The notes under the pieces were generated by a model. It worked only from the letters and a program-made list of their open reading frames with translations. It was not told where the DNA came from and ran no database searches. 32,546 bases of DNA from Cylindrodendrum hubeiense (Eukaryota; Ascomycota; Sordariomycetes; Hypocreales; Nectriaceae), in NCBI GenBank assembly GCA_014621425.1, contig JAANBB010000444.1, forward strand, positions 1 through 32,546, read 5' to 3'. Shown piece after piece: positions 10,475 to 21,541 of the stretch. Position 1 is the first letter of the stretch. Every line of letters begins with the position of its first letter. A program made the position numbers and the translations under genes.

Positions 10475-11261
10475 CCTGCGCGTGATACCCTTTCTAATGG
10501 GGATTGGTGTGAATTTTTCAGTAACAGAGCTCGGTATTTTCAACGGGACGGCTGTTGATCGCGGGAATTACTCTCGCGCCATCAGTCGGATCTATTGGTG
10601 CCTCCGAGGGGCTTCGTGGTGAACTCGGCAGACCACGCCCGGGACTCGTCGAGGCTGATGCGGGGGAACCGAAGCCGGGCGGGGCGCAAGCGGGACAGCA
10701 CCCGCCCTGGATCTGCACCCGGCGGGACAACACCCGCAGACGCTCCTTTTCTACAATGGCCCCCAGAATTGGTGAATTAATGTGAGGAGCGTTTCCAAGT
10801 GGCACGACGATGTTTTCAACCCCAGGGAAATGATTGGGCATCCCCAGTCTTTGGTTCGGCTTGCAGAGGTCTGCATACACCCGACCACCACTACCACTAT
10901 TTAACACTGTGTCACATCAAGCGATAGAAATAAGGATCCGAGTGATAAAAGACTCTTGACATCAGACAGGCTGTATAAAGAATACAGTCGATGAAGATGG
11001 AAACTCTTATTTTCTATCCGAATAACGGTCTTGGGCTTATCTTTTCAAGAATATCACATAGATCAGCATACCTGATTAGACATGTCCTTTTCTACAGGCC
11101 GGAGCTGCCCCTTCACCGTCGAACCACCCTTGCAAAGGTAGGAGCAGTCCTTGCCTTGTCAACCGGATCAAACGGGGTCAAACCTGCCTACTTTTCTAGC
11201 ACAGATTCCTCTATAAAGGAAGAGCTCAAGCATCAGACTGGATGGATTGGATGGAGTAGCT

Positions 11262-11283
11262 TGATGATGATGATGATGATGAT
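11262..11283. repeat. (TGA)7 trinucleotide microsatellite
   Basis: Seven consecutive TGA/ATG triplets in non-coding sequence. Confidence 0.9.
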
Positions 11284-11690
11284 AGAATGTATCGTCTTTT
11301 CCTTTATATCTAACAGGGACGAAGGACCAGCTTTTTATCCCTGGGATCTGGCTATTCCGGATGCCTCTGGATCAATGATGCCGTCGGATGCCGACGGTCT
11401 AGGTCATTGTTGTTCATATAGGTTGAAATCTAATGCTAGGGCTGACCACCACAGGATCTAGGTTCTGTTGACTATACAATAGGATCTAGGGTTTATTGAT
11501 AAGGTAGGCGCCACTGACGATCCGGGCTCTTGGCGGAGCTGGCTGTCCTATTTTCTGACATCAAGACCGTTTCTATAGAGATATCTAGAGCTGGAAGGAA
11601 GATCTGATTTACAGCGGATCCGACTGTTCAATCTGGTCTAACTCGATCAGGGTCGTGTGGAAGGAATAGTCCTGATCCTAGTTGCATCAA

Positions 11691-11732
11691 GGAATGCGGT
11701 TCCGATCATGGTTCCGACGGAATGCGGTTCCG
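11691..11732. repeat. 14-bp direct repeat with 28-bp period
   Basis: GGAATGCGGTTCCG occurs perfectly at 11691-11704 and 11719-11732. A partial copy (GGTTCCG) lies between them. The unit is itself partly palindromic (GGAA...TTCC). Confidence 0.8.
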
Positions 11733-12320
11733 CTAGTTATTGCAGATATCGAAATATCCTTAATGCCTTCTGGCAGGATCCGATCTATCTGACGGAAAGG
11801 AGTGTGCTTGAGAATGAATAACTCAGGGTCGCAGGACCGCAGTTATAGAGAAATCTATACAAAGAAGGCGGATCTGATCCGTAACGGGGCCGCGTACGGA
11901 ACCAGGTCCGGCTCAGCTACGGGAGTGGATCCATTAGATTTCCTGATGATCTGATACACTGGTTCCACCAACACGTACCTGCGGCAGAACCCAATGGAAT
12001 GTGATTAAGTTTTCTATCTGGCGATTAAGAGGCCTCAACCCTTGGGACCCTCAAACGCATAATCTTGTTTCGGCTGCTCCTAGTCGAGGTTTAGCGTGAT
12101 GCTTTCGCCAGGGTTGGCCAGAGGGAGGGTGATAAGAGGCAGCGGAGACGAAGGGACGACTAGCGCTGGCCCCCTGGAATACGTAGCACGAGACAAAACC
12201 AGCCATGTGCCCAGCTTTTATCGCTCTCAGTCCGACACCACTTCCCACTGTCATTGCCACCAATACACCCGCCATTTTGACGCTTCTGAACCTATCACCT
12301 TGACGACACAGCAGACAAAG

Positions 12321-13235
12321 ATGATTTGGGCTCCCCCCTTAGCCCGTAAATCCGACTGGAGGAATTGGTCTGATCTAATCAAATTGGTAGCTCAATCCCG
12401 TAACATCTGGGAATACATTGATCCAGATTCAGATGTTATTTTAGCTGATCCCATGTCCGAACACCCGGGATCGCCCCCGTCGACGCCCGAAGGCTGGGAC
12501 TTCTCTCAATCGGCTAAAAGGCGTCTCATTGCACATAATCGTCAATTTCTGCAATCGAGGTTAGAGTACGATGATGAACTCGAGGATATGGACATCTATT
12601 TAGACTTGGTCAACATTGAGACTGGTGCGATATACCTGGGCCCATCTCCATCGACGCCCGGAGATTGCGAGGACTCTGAATCGGCCAAAACGGCTATATC
12701 GGATTGGAAGAGAGAATACATGATGTGGAACATAAAGATGGATTCATTCATCTGTGAATACTCGGAATTCAAAGACACCCGAGAGCTTATCAACAATCTG
12801 TTAAAAGCAGTGGAAGAGTCGATATCGGAGCCCTATCGCAAGTACATCTCACCAACACACGATCTGCGAGAAACACTACGTGTCTTGAAGAAAAGGTTGA
12901 TGCTGCCGCCTCATGAGGAGGCTAAAAGAGCGAGGGCGAAGTTCTTCCAGCTTGTGAACCAGCAGGGCCCAAGAGATTGGTCTCTCTGGTCGATCCACTT
13001 CGAAACGGCCTACAAACAGGCCATTCGCTTCAAAGCTAGAGGTATCAACGAATCGCTTGCAGTCGCTGAATTCTTCAATGCATCTTGCCAGCAATCGCCA
13101 GGATTTTCGGACTACTGGACCTGGACTCGTCGGACAAGAGGGTTTTCGGAAACAAAGCAGGTTAAATTATCCGAATTGGTCACATTGTTCAATCATTTCG
13201 TGTATACCGAACAAGGAACCAGAATCCAGGTCTGA
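12321..13235 (+). CDS. stand-alone Ty1/copia Gag-like protein (relic or domesticated)
   Basis: One open frame of 304 residues from the ATG at 12321; the frame also opens further upstream (ATG at 12099), but that part reads like leader sequence. The N-terminus (WRNWSDLIKLVAQSRNIWEYIDPD) is the pattern that opens fungal Ty1/copia Gag proteins. The C-terminal half (DLRETLRVLKKRL, KFFQLVNQ, WSIHFETAYKQA, SPGFSDYW) follows the same family (UBN2/Gag-polypeptide type). Two similar Ser-Pro-Thr blocks, 57 codons apart, suggest a partial internal duplication. The frame stops before any zinc knuckle. A second frame (to 13410) continues with weak Gag-tail character, so a frameshift near 13190-13240 is likely. 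No protease, integrase or reverse transcriptase follows. It is either a decayed element or a host-captured gag gene. Confidence 0.65.
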   Translation: MIWAPPLARKSDWRNWSDLIKLVAQSRNIWEYIDPDSDVILADPMSEHPGSPPSTPEGWDFSQSAKRRLIAHNRQFLQSRLEYDDELEDMDIYLDLVNIETGAIYLGPSPSTPGDCEDSESAKTAISDWKREYMMWNIKMDSFICEYSEFKDTRELINNLLKAVEESISEPYRKYISPTHDLRETLRVLKKRLMLPPHEEAKRARAKFFQLVNQQGPRDWSLWSIHFETAYKQAIRFKARGINESLAVAEFFNASCQQSPGFSDYWTWTRRTRGFSETKQVKLSELVTLFNHFVYTEQGTRIQV

Positions 13236-15567
13236 AATTTCACATTCAGTCTTGTCAATGTGGCCAAATCGCAGGGAAATGGACCAGGTCAAAGAGCGAG
13301 AATTTGGCCCCCACAACCAAGAAAACCACGCCGGGGGCAGAGGAGGCGAGGATGAATGCAATGAAATGAAGACTAAGGAACTCCGTGTCTTGGGGCATCA
13401 AGCACCGTAACCAAGGTCATCTACGTCTTGGAAGTTGACAACCTCACACTAGTTCGGGGCTTGAGAGACATAAATTCAACTCGCAAGACGAGTTTCATGG
13501 GGCAGCTTGGATTGGAACGTGAGCTAGTGTATCCATCTTGAATTTTATGACTTATAGTACATTAATGATGTACAAATAATATTCAACATTTGTCTCACCA
13601 TCAGACAATCGTTCATGCACAGTTTTTTGTTGTCAAACAAGGAAGCGAGGGAAGCCCAAAGCTTACGGACATTTTTCTTGGGCCAACAGGAAGGAAGCCA
13701 CCAACCCAACCCAAATATCCTTGAAACTCATTAAATCCCCTTGCTATTGTCAGCTAGAGTGATCTGATGTCTGTTAAATGCCGGAGCGAATGAGCATCAG
13801 CACTTCAGCCTGAACGGCATGGACGGCATGGACGGCAACCTCGTAGGAGGAAACAAGGTGCTGGTGAGGATCGATAAATTCCACGAACCCTGACCCATGT
13901 TAGATTTCGTATATGCAAGGTGATTAGACTCGAACCTCACAGTATAAAGTCTCATTTAGACACTCTAGGCCCTGCAGTCCTCGTCAGGGATGTGTAAAGG
14001 GCAACCATGGCGACTCTTGTCAAGCCTGATGGTTTACGTCATTCAGCCGTCGATGCTATTCTTAGTATCCATTCAAAGCTCGGTACCAGTTCGATCTCAT
14101 TCAATCGATGAGAGATGGTGCTGACTGGCTTGCCAAGTTTGGCTTCTGTCGAGGGGTGTTGGGAAGGGCTGAGGGGAAGCACCTGATCCGCTGGGGCTGA
14201 AGTAGCATGTCCCTTGCGGCAAATACCGTGACCGTGATGGAGGGTGGGATGGACAGGCTATGGGATGCATACTACGGTACTGCATAGTTAGGCCATCACC
14301 AGCCTCATTCTGATGGGGGCGCCATCGGGGCGATCGCTCCGTTGCACAGTGGAAGGGACGGCAAGTTAAGACGGTGAGTTATGGTAGTTTCAGGATCCCG
14401 ACTGGGTGCAAAGTCACCTGCAGACACGACTAATACGAAGAGGGGTATCAGCATCAACTAGCCACACTTTTGGCCACATTACGGCCCGCCTCTTAGATTC
14501 CTCCCAATCCTTTGTCCCCTCAGTGAATCTTTCACGGAGCTGAGCTAGGGGAAGTTTCGCCTTATGTTGTAGGCCGTCCATGCAGCAGTAGCACAGCTCC
14601 TTGGTGCATCGCCACCAACCTCCCATTCGCCAAATCATGCCAGGCAAATGCACATTCACGGCTTGAGTTCCGCCTTGGGAGTAGCGCCAGGGTCGGTAGC
14701 GGAGCCCACACCAACAAGGTCACCAGAGCGGTCCAGTTATGTTGGTAGAAGATTTGACTGTGAACAACGGAGGCTCTTCGAGTCGTGTTTTGCAAGGAAT
14801 ACACTCAAACGAGGACCAATCTACCCCAGTGAACCAACTAAATGTGTGCTGCTGACCTTGGCAAGACAAGGCTCGCTGTCAAAAACCCGTTGGTGCCCCG
14901 GCAAGCAGTCGCTTGTCCATCGGCTGACACTATGAGTAATAGAAAAACGTCTGATTGCAACATTTGATTACATCAAGACGTCGGGAATCATATAAATTAT
15001 AGTACGGGGGTAGTGCAAACCGATGCCGTGAACCATATATCGCGACTAAACATAGTTGGGTACTATTAAACCAGAACTCCGGTATGTACCTGTGGCTATA
15101 CGCGTGTTCAAATTTAGTATTCTACCAAGCTTTTTAGGCTCTAAGCAGGTTATATCATAGCCACGCCACGTAAATCCCTATCATCGCTCTGGATCTTGTG
15201 ACAAGTGGCGTGCAGTCGGGCGACATTGATCTCAATAGCAGGCATCGTCTAACAGGGGACGTAACCCCATTACCCCAGTGCTTACCTGGCAGTCGGGGGT
15301 GAATTGGTCCACTCGATCCACCGTTGGTCGATACAGTGTTGCATGCAGTAGCCTTGACAGGGCTCAGTGGCGCTCGCTAAATGCCGCGCTATCAGAAGGT
15401 GGTTCAGCTGCTCGTCAACTTACAGCCTGCCTGTCACCAGTACAGACCAAAGACGCCTCCTACCTACTTAAGGCTCTGACCGCCCATGGGATGAATTGAT
15501 TTCAGGTATCTCTTCAATAGTAATTAGAAGATTTTTTATCATCCATTCTTGTTGCCATCTAATCAAC
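13236..15567. other. 2.3-kb region without a supported gene
   Basis: Begins with the possible frame-shifted tail of the Gag-like gene (to 13410). The rest has only short frames (for example 14414-14659 -, 14648-14935 +, 15278-15499 +) with no recognisable domain. A 9-bp tandem repeat is listed separately. The last 100 bp are the leader of the GPI-protein gene. I found no pol sequence, LTR pair or RNA gene. Confidence 0.5.
13814..13836. repeat. 9-bp tandem repeat, 2.5 copies
   Basis: ACGGCATGG is repeated at 13814-13822 and 13823-13831, followed by a partial ACGGC copy. It is non-coding and minor. Confidence 0.8.
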
Positions 15568-16340
15568 ATGCGGCTGCTGATCACCCTCGGCTTTGGTAGC
15601 GTAGCCTACGCGGCGAGTGCTCAGCGCCTGCGCGGAATCACGTCGCCGATGCAATACAGCGGGCTTGAAGAGCGCCAGATCGTGTTTTGCGAACCCGTTC
15701 TTCCTCCATACACGTGCGAGAGGTCCTGTGGTGAAGGATACGTCGAGTGTGTTTCATTCCCGACCTGCTACAACCCCGGCAATGGAGAGACATGTTGCTC
15801 GGATGGAAGTAGGTGTCAATCATATCAGCCTTCATGGCATAACATCACTGACATTCCATAGACTACTGCAGTGAGGGGTACTACTGTAGTGATAATGGCT
15901 GTTGCCCGAATGGTATCTCTCTCGAGGATTGCGGTGCAAGCTTTACTCTGTCGATCATCGCACCTCCTGATGAGACGACAATCATTTCTGAGGCGACCAC
16001 TTTTGAGGAAACTTTGGTGGAAACCACCACTGCTATTGAACTCACAACTTCGATTGAGCTGACAACTTCGGTTGAGATTACAAGTTCTGAAATACCAACA
16101 ACTTCAGAGGAACCGACATTTGAGGAATCGACCTCTGTCCCTGAGCTGACGAGTGATATTTCAACGACATGGCTCCCAGTTCCCACCACATCGGAGGCTG
16201 CACCGACCACCCCTACCGCTGAAAGTAGCGCTGCCACGACTTCAATTGTCGTTGTACCGACCAATGGGGTTGGTCGACAAGCAGAGTATGATTTGATGGC
16301 TGTCCTTGGAGGTCTTGGGGCTGCCTTGGTCGCTTTCTAA
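15568..16340 (+). CDS. GPI-anchored cell-wall protein with 12-Cys domain and Ser/Thr-rich stalk
   Basis: Exons 15568-15808 and 15862-16340 (53-bp intron) give 239 residues. Residues 1-18 are a signal peptide. Residues 41-104 contain twelve cysteines, with two CC pairs (76/77 and 94/95) and the core YCSEGYYCSDNGCC. I believe the same layout occurs in uncharacterised GPI proteins of other filamentous ascomycetes. Residues about 115-217 are Thr/Ser/Glu-rich, with a loose six-residue repeat (IELTTS, IELTTS, VEITSS) that is probably O-glycosylated. The end is TNGVG, a short polar spacer and a hydrophobic tail (LMAVLGGLGAALVAF), as expected for GPI attachment near N/G residues. The likely role is at the wall or plasma-membrane surface; no enzymatic motif is seen. 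Confidence 0.88.
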
Positions 16341-16790
16341 TCCCGCATTGTCGATTGGGATGTTAATATCTGATTCCAGAATAGTGCAGAGTGGGGTACA
16401 TCATGTAATTATACCAGCGGTGTAGAATTTTGAGCTTAGTTCACAAGGTTGGAGACCATCTAGTCACTCCTCTTGGATGATCAAGTCAAAATGGGGCGGA
16501 TTGATGTCACCTGTCGCAAGTTCCAGTAAATTCAACTGATATAACCGCGCCATTATTACTGTATGTGACTTTTCTGATAGTTTTATATAATTCCAATCGC
16601 TCACTTTTAGTAACCAAGCTATCTTCACGATGGCGCCATAGCTAATACTAAACAACCCCCTGCCAGATATGACTTTTCTGCATACAAGCGTTAGGGGGTT
16701 TGGGGAATACCCGCCTTATGATTTATGTCATAATTTCATGATTTGTACAAGACACAAAATATGCAACTTTTATCTTCTCCAAAGATCGAT
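16341..16790. other. convergent 3' region between GPI-protein gene and TF gene
   Basis: 450 bp of AT-rich sequence between the two stop codons. It would carry both 3' UTRs. No gene is recognised. Confidence 0.6.
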
Positions 16791-19714
16791 TCATTCGCCA
16801 AAGTCTTCCATGCTGTCGAGAAAAGGAGCAAACGAAAGCCAGTTCACCCCAGATGAATCGTTCATCGAGGGATTATATGCCTGATCAAGCCCAACGCAGT
16901 CTTGAAAGAGTCGCAGCGGGAACACTTCGTCATTTGATGAGGGAAGGTCATCATCTCGTAGGTAAAACGAGGTTCGTGGGCCGCCTCCGGACGCATTCAC
17001 CTCGTCCAAATTTTCTCCGGCCTGCATCATGTCTGGGTTGTCAGAAATGATTTCATCTAAGGGTACATAATTAGCATATGATGTCGTGAAACTGCAAGAA
17101 TTGAATACGTACCCTTTCGGTAGCTTAAAACCTCCCGTTCTACCGTTTCGAGTATCTTACTACACTGTCGTGCAGACCGGCTCCTAGGGCCATATTTTCG
17201 TAGAAAGGCTAGACAATGATTCCAACTAACTAATAGTGAGCTTTCATCCACAGATGTGATGTGTTTTGGTGAGCAAAGGAGGCCAATAGTGAGCACAAGA
17301 GCACAACTATGGATATCTGGGGACGCAAAGAAAAATAGATTAGCAAATTTCACGTCGAAAGGCTAGGTAGAATTGGCCAAGGGTCGAGGCATGGAAAAGA
17401 CTTACAGAATACGTTATACCAGGGTGCTGGTAGTAAGTCGTCATCCGAGTTGAAGTTAACAGTTATGAGATTAACAAGCTCTTGGGCGACCGATACACAA
17501 ACATTGGCCGCCTTCATTAGCATCTCCTGTCGCATGTTTGAAATGAACGATTCATTCTCCGTTGGTCTTTTACGAGAGTTTCTGGCCAGCCCGCTGAGCA
17601 GAGACAAAACTGGCCGAAGCATGACCAGTCGGACGTGAAGATATCTAAAATCAATAGGTCAATTTACGTCTCTCCTTTATAAAATCAGGTTGGATACCTT
17701 GCTTCAAGTACTATCGCTTGTCTGCGAAACATTACATTTCCCTCGAGGTTCGGTGAGTGGGGAGAGGCGCTTTCATCTCGGTACGTCTGCTCTCTCAATC
17801 GCACTGGAAGCTCTTTGTGCCATACGGTGAGCAGACCGTCGACATTCAGAATTGCCTGGAGGTCACTGTCTTTAATCATCTTCTCTTTCGCATAGTTTGG
17901 CGTGCAGTTACTTCCAAACTCGGAGCCAGCAGGATCTTTGTTCTCAGTATCCGACCCGCAGTAGAATGTGTTGAGGACTTGACCCAAGATTTCTTTCAGT
18001 TTTATGGCCTGAACGTAGAAGTCTATTCTGCTGGGAACATTCCATGGCTGCGATCCAGGAGCCTCGGGAAGTTGGGTGAGGAATTCATCATCTATTGCTG
18101 ACGGGAGGGTCAGTTGGTCCGGCGACTTCGCCAGTTGAATCATCAGTGGACGCCCGTACGCCAGAGAGAGAACCCTGCTAAGGATTAGAACCCCTCTAGA
18201 GTGAAACGGAGCAACTTCGAGGAGGAATACACTTACCGGTCGAGAAATACACATCCAGTCCATGCTCTTCGCCGCATTTCGGTCTCAAGCTGGTCAACCT
18301 TCTGACGGCCACCTTGACAGTATCCCCTCGGTTCGTGATGCAACCCGATGCATTGCGCCACACGAATCGCTAGCCCGACAATGTTCCAGCACGAGCTCGA
18401 CATGTCCGTACTCTGAAGGTATTGGCCCATCAACAGAAGTGTCTGGACCAGAGGCAGACTCCCTTGTGCCAGCAGGTCGAAATCAAGAAGCGCCTTTGAG
18501 CGCTCAAAAAAGGGCCTGCTCAATCTATCCCGGTCGAGCGGGTTGATATCGGGGTTGAAAAGTGCCCCTAGAGCGAAAACAATATTAAGGAGACAATAAA
18601 ATAGCCTATCGTGAACAGTGTCATAACACCCAGGTCGCTGGGAGGGGCTTGGATGCCGACTTTCTGATCCATTTTGTGGGTTCCAGACGGTGAGATAGCG
18701 CTTTTCAAAGGACGGCTGATGTATAAATGGATACAGTGAGTGAACTGAGGCCCAGTAACTCTCAATGAGACTATCGGCCTTCTGGCGGGGTGGAACACTG
18801 AATCCAAACATGGCAGTGCGTCCGCCGCTACGGGCAGATGGTGCTTCAGAAGCAGCCAAAGGTGTGATTTCATTCAGGCAAATCGTGCAAGGGTCCGGCC
18901 CACTAGATACCAGGGGTCCGTGGCCGCAAGGCCTTCGACACATTGCAGTACGGGCCTCGCCAAGTAGATTGACATTGCTTGACGGCCCGAAGTAGACGGT
19001 CGGCAGTCGGGCATGCGGATCGGCAATGCCATTAGCTGAGCTGACGATGCCCATAGCGTCCACTCCCCCTTCACTACCTTCGGACTCGAAGATATGCGTC
19101 GTCCCGTCTTGAAAAGCTGCGCCGGGTGATACAAGCGTGCTGTGTTCTTCCGCAGTGAACCGAGCGGGAGGTGCCACCATCGGAGTACTTTGACGGGCCA
19201 AAATAAGGTTCCTGATTGAGATGCGGTCGATGCCTGGGGTTTGAAGGGACTCGTCCACATTCTGAGCGCTCAATCTCGACTGTGCTTCCGAATCTGCCAG
19301 TTGTGGGGGAGACGCGGCTGACGACGGATCACTGTTGTCCAACCCATTCGTCCCCGCCGCCAGTTCTTGTGCCGCTTCCAGTTCCTTAATACGAACCTTT
19401 AACGCATCGACGTAGCTACGAAGAATTCAGAATTACTCAATGTGCCACCGGCCATAGCCGGCGTGCAGGTGTGGTTCAGCCTACCTGTCTCGGTACCACC
19501 CCTTGCTGTTGCGCTCCTCTCTCCAGACACAGCGCCGGGATTCGCTGGCGTTGCAGTAGCCACATACGGGCTTAACTCCGTCGCACCTGCGCTTCTTCCC
19601 ACGACATTCCTCGCAGGCCACGGTCGTACGTCGAGGGTATTTTCTTATTAGTCTTGCCGCTCTTCCGGTTGGGGGTGGTGCCCATTCAACAGGGATCTGT
19701 GGCACGGGATCCAT
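16791..19714 (-). CDS. Zn2Cys6 transcription factor with fungal-specific regulatory domain
   Basis: Nuclear DNA-binding regulator. Exons in transcript order are 19714-19485, 19415-18237, 18174-17698, 17644-17406, 17316-17113 and 17056-16791, giving 864 residues; the five introns are 53-89 bp and every junction keeps frame. The binuclear zinc cluster is C34-x2-C37-x6-C44-x5-C51-x2-C54-x7-C62 with the basic KKRR between. It is followed by a short coiled-coil (YVDALKVRIKELEAAQEL) that may mediate dimerisation. The middle homology region (fungal_trans family) begins around SLYPFIHQPSFEKRY and includes GLHHEP, the charged EMRRRAW segment, LAYGRPLMI and PWYNVFYIH. The C-terminus (WLSFAPFLDSMEDFGE) is acidic-hydrophobic, like an activation tail. 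All key residues are present. The target is unknown. The phenol hydroxylase-like gene 6.4 kb away is a possible but unproven partner. Confidence 0.92.
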
Positions 19715-21541
19715 TGGAAGAGCGAATGATGGGAGGAAGGGGGCGGCGGGGAGTTAATTAATAATGCTAGGGCTTAGTATTCTCATCAAGTCTTGGCCCA
19801 CATTCACATCGTTCAGGGAAGCTTCCCAAGCTAAGAAGATCACCACAGGTTTGTCCCAGAAGAAGGGCGAGGGAGCATATTCACGAGGCTGTGACGTCAG
19901 GTGACCACCCCGCATCCCCGCGTTGTCCCCAGACCCTTGTTGGGAGGCCAACTTCTCCACAAGGACCCTTATTAGTAAAGGATAGGGACAGTGATGCTTA
20001 GAGGTTATGTCGAATAACTGCCTAGGTTTTAGCAGTGTTAGGTTGTTGGTACCCATGATGCTTAAGTTAACCGAGACAAGACTTCCGTTCGGTACCACCA
20101 CGATTCTGGTTTATTGCGTTTGCCAGCACGTTAACAGTACAGGTTGATACCAAGGCCCATGTGAAGTTACCAAAGCACTAAGAGGCATCGAAATTACTTC
20201 GTAGGCCAGTCAACAGCTTCGATGCAATTCCCGTGTAGATATGAGCTAAACAACTCACCCAAGCCTTTATCTATCACAGAAACGATCGCTGGAATTGCTT
20301 AGCAGGAGCCGACTACGCATAATGTCACAGTAGGAATCTCCTCTATTTCTTCAACTCTAAGCAACTGATTACGCTGAGAGGAGTATATATCCATCTCGTT
20401 ATTGTTTGGTGCTGTCGAGATTATTGTGATGTGGGGTTTCCGGAACGTACTGCCACTTGGGGTGACTAATTTTGCCGCTAATCTGTTGAGTGCTCCCGGG
20501 TAAGTTGTTCTTGTCGGAGAGTGCCTCCATCAGCACAAATAGCAATATCTCCCTGAGGAAATGATTTCTAGCTGCAGTTGGTGAATTTGGACAATTCCAA
20601 GACCAGATTTCTCCGCCAGTTCCGGATAGGGGATCTTCCCTGGGTGCCTCGCTCTTCAACGCCACCCGAGAGCGGTTTGCCGGTGTTCCCGGACGTGTTC
20701 TTGTAAACAACCACCAATCAACGATGTCGTAAAATAAATCTCCGAGACGAAATAACACCTCCTAATGTAACGGTTCGACACGGCTCGCGCGTAGCAACCC
20801 GCGTATCCGGCGTACAGCGTACATCGTATCTCGGACCTGATTGACGACTGCCAAGGTCCGTTTCAGCGCGCACGTCGTAATGCGGCGCAGTTTGCAGTTA
20901 GGAGCGACGGGGGCTTGGGCTTGAAGCGGGACGAACCCGCATGACGATGCGTACCGAGGTACCTCAAATAGATGCCTTACGTCATTCGCGGGCCAGGGCA
21001 GCCAGGGCGGCCAGGGTCGTTAGGCAGGTAATAATTAGCACGTTATGGTAGGCCAGCAGCTGCGCAGCTCCCTCCCAGCCGTACCAAGACGGAGGCACGG
21101 TACCTAAGGATATAGGTGGTAAGTATGTAAATTTAGGTACTTGTAATCTATGACACTGACAAGGTCGGTGCTCAACAGACTCGCACCTCCCACTTTAAGT
21201 TCAGGTACCGTACGCCCACTACTTGCCCTTTGTCTGCCCTTGCGACAACCGTTGGGGCGACGTCGTGTCTCTCCATCTTCATTCTTGCAACGTCGTTGAC
21301 GACTGATAGAGCTCTGGGGCCCAATTCTTTCCCTTCTTCATTCCCCAAATCACGTCACGTTTCTTTCCTTGGCTTGTTTTGCTATTTCCAGCTCGCTACA
21401 TTTTGTGTACCCGCTCCTTGGTCCGCTCCTTGCCCTGCTCCGTCCCGAGCCGTCCGAAGCATCGTCACCACAAAACGAACAAACAGCTGCCCACGATCGC
21501 AACGACAGGAGCACGCGCAACACACACACAGCACCGCCAGC
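19715..21541. other. 1.8-kb divergent intergenic region
   Basis: Lies between the TF (-) and the sterol acyltransferase (+). The motif GGTACC or AGGTAC occurs several times between 20950 and 21210; such words are common in promoters of some Sordariomycetes. A 9-bp tandem repeat at 20992 is listed separately. The frame at 20399-20758 (-) has no known domain and I do not call it. The final 300 bp are pyrimidine-rich, as in fungal leaders. Confidence 0.55.
20992..21018. repeat. 9-bp tandem repeat, 3 copies
   Basis: GCCAGGGCA, GCCAGGGCG and GCCAGGGTC lie end to end. Non-coding. Confidence 0.8.

Larger units (their letters stand above)
10358..12320. other. 2-kb non-coding, repeat-rich region
   Basis: The divergent gap between the monooxygenase (-) and the Gag-like gene (+). 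A GC-rich island at about 10600-10750 is open in several frames but matches nothing I know. From about 11200 on there are short direct repeats (listed separately), two copies of GGATCTAGG near 11455 and 11482, and many GATC-containing words. This could be decayed mobile-element sequence, but I could not find paired LTRs. The last 250 bp before 12321 look like an ordinary fungal promoter and leader. Confidence 0.5.

Noticed and set aside
10518..10907. GC-rich minus-strand frame upstream of the monooxygenase
   Set aside because: Pro/Ser/Gly-rich composition with no motif. Frames on all sides of the same GC island are equally open, so openness is not evidence of coding.
11400..14300. Paired LTRs flanking the Gag-like gene
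   Set aside because: I compared the flanks by eye for repeated TG...CA-bounded segments and found none. A dot plot could overturn this.
14414..14804. Overlapping minus-strand frames in the 13.2-15.6 kb gap
   Set aside because: No domain, no consistent splice partners and unremarkable codon usage.
20770..20810. tRNA-like GGTTCGA word
   Set aside because: No matching T-arm stem, anticodon arm or acceptor stem can be formed around it.
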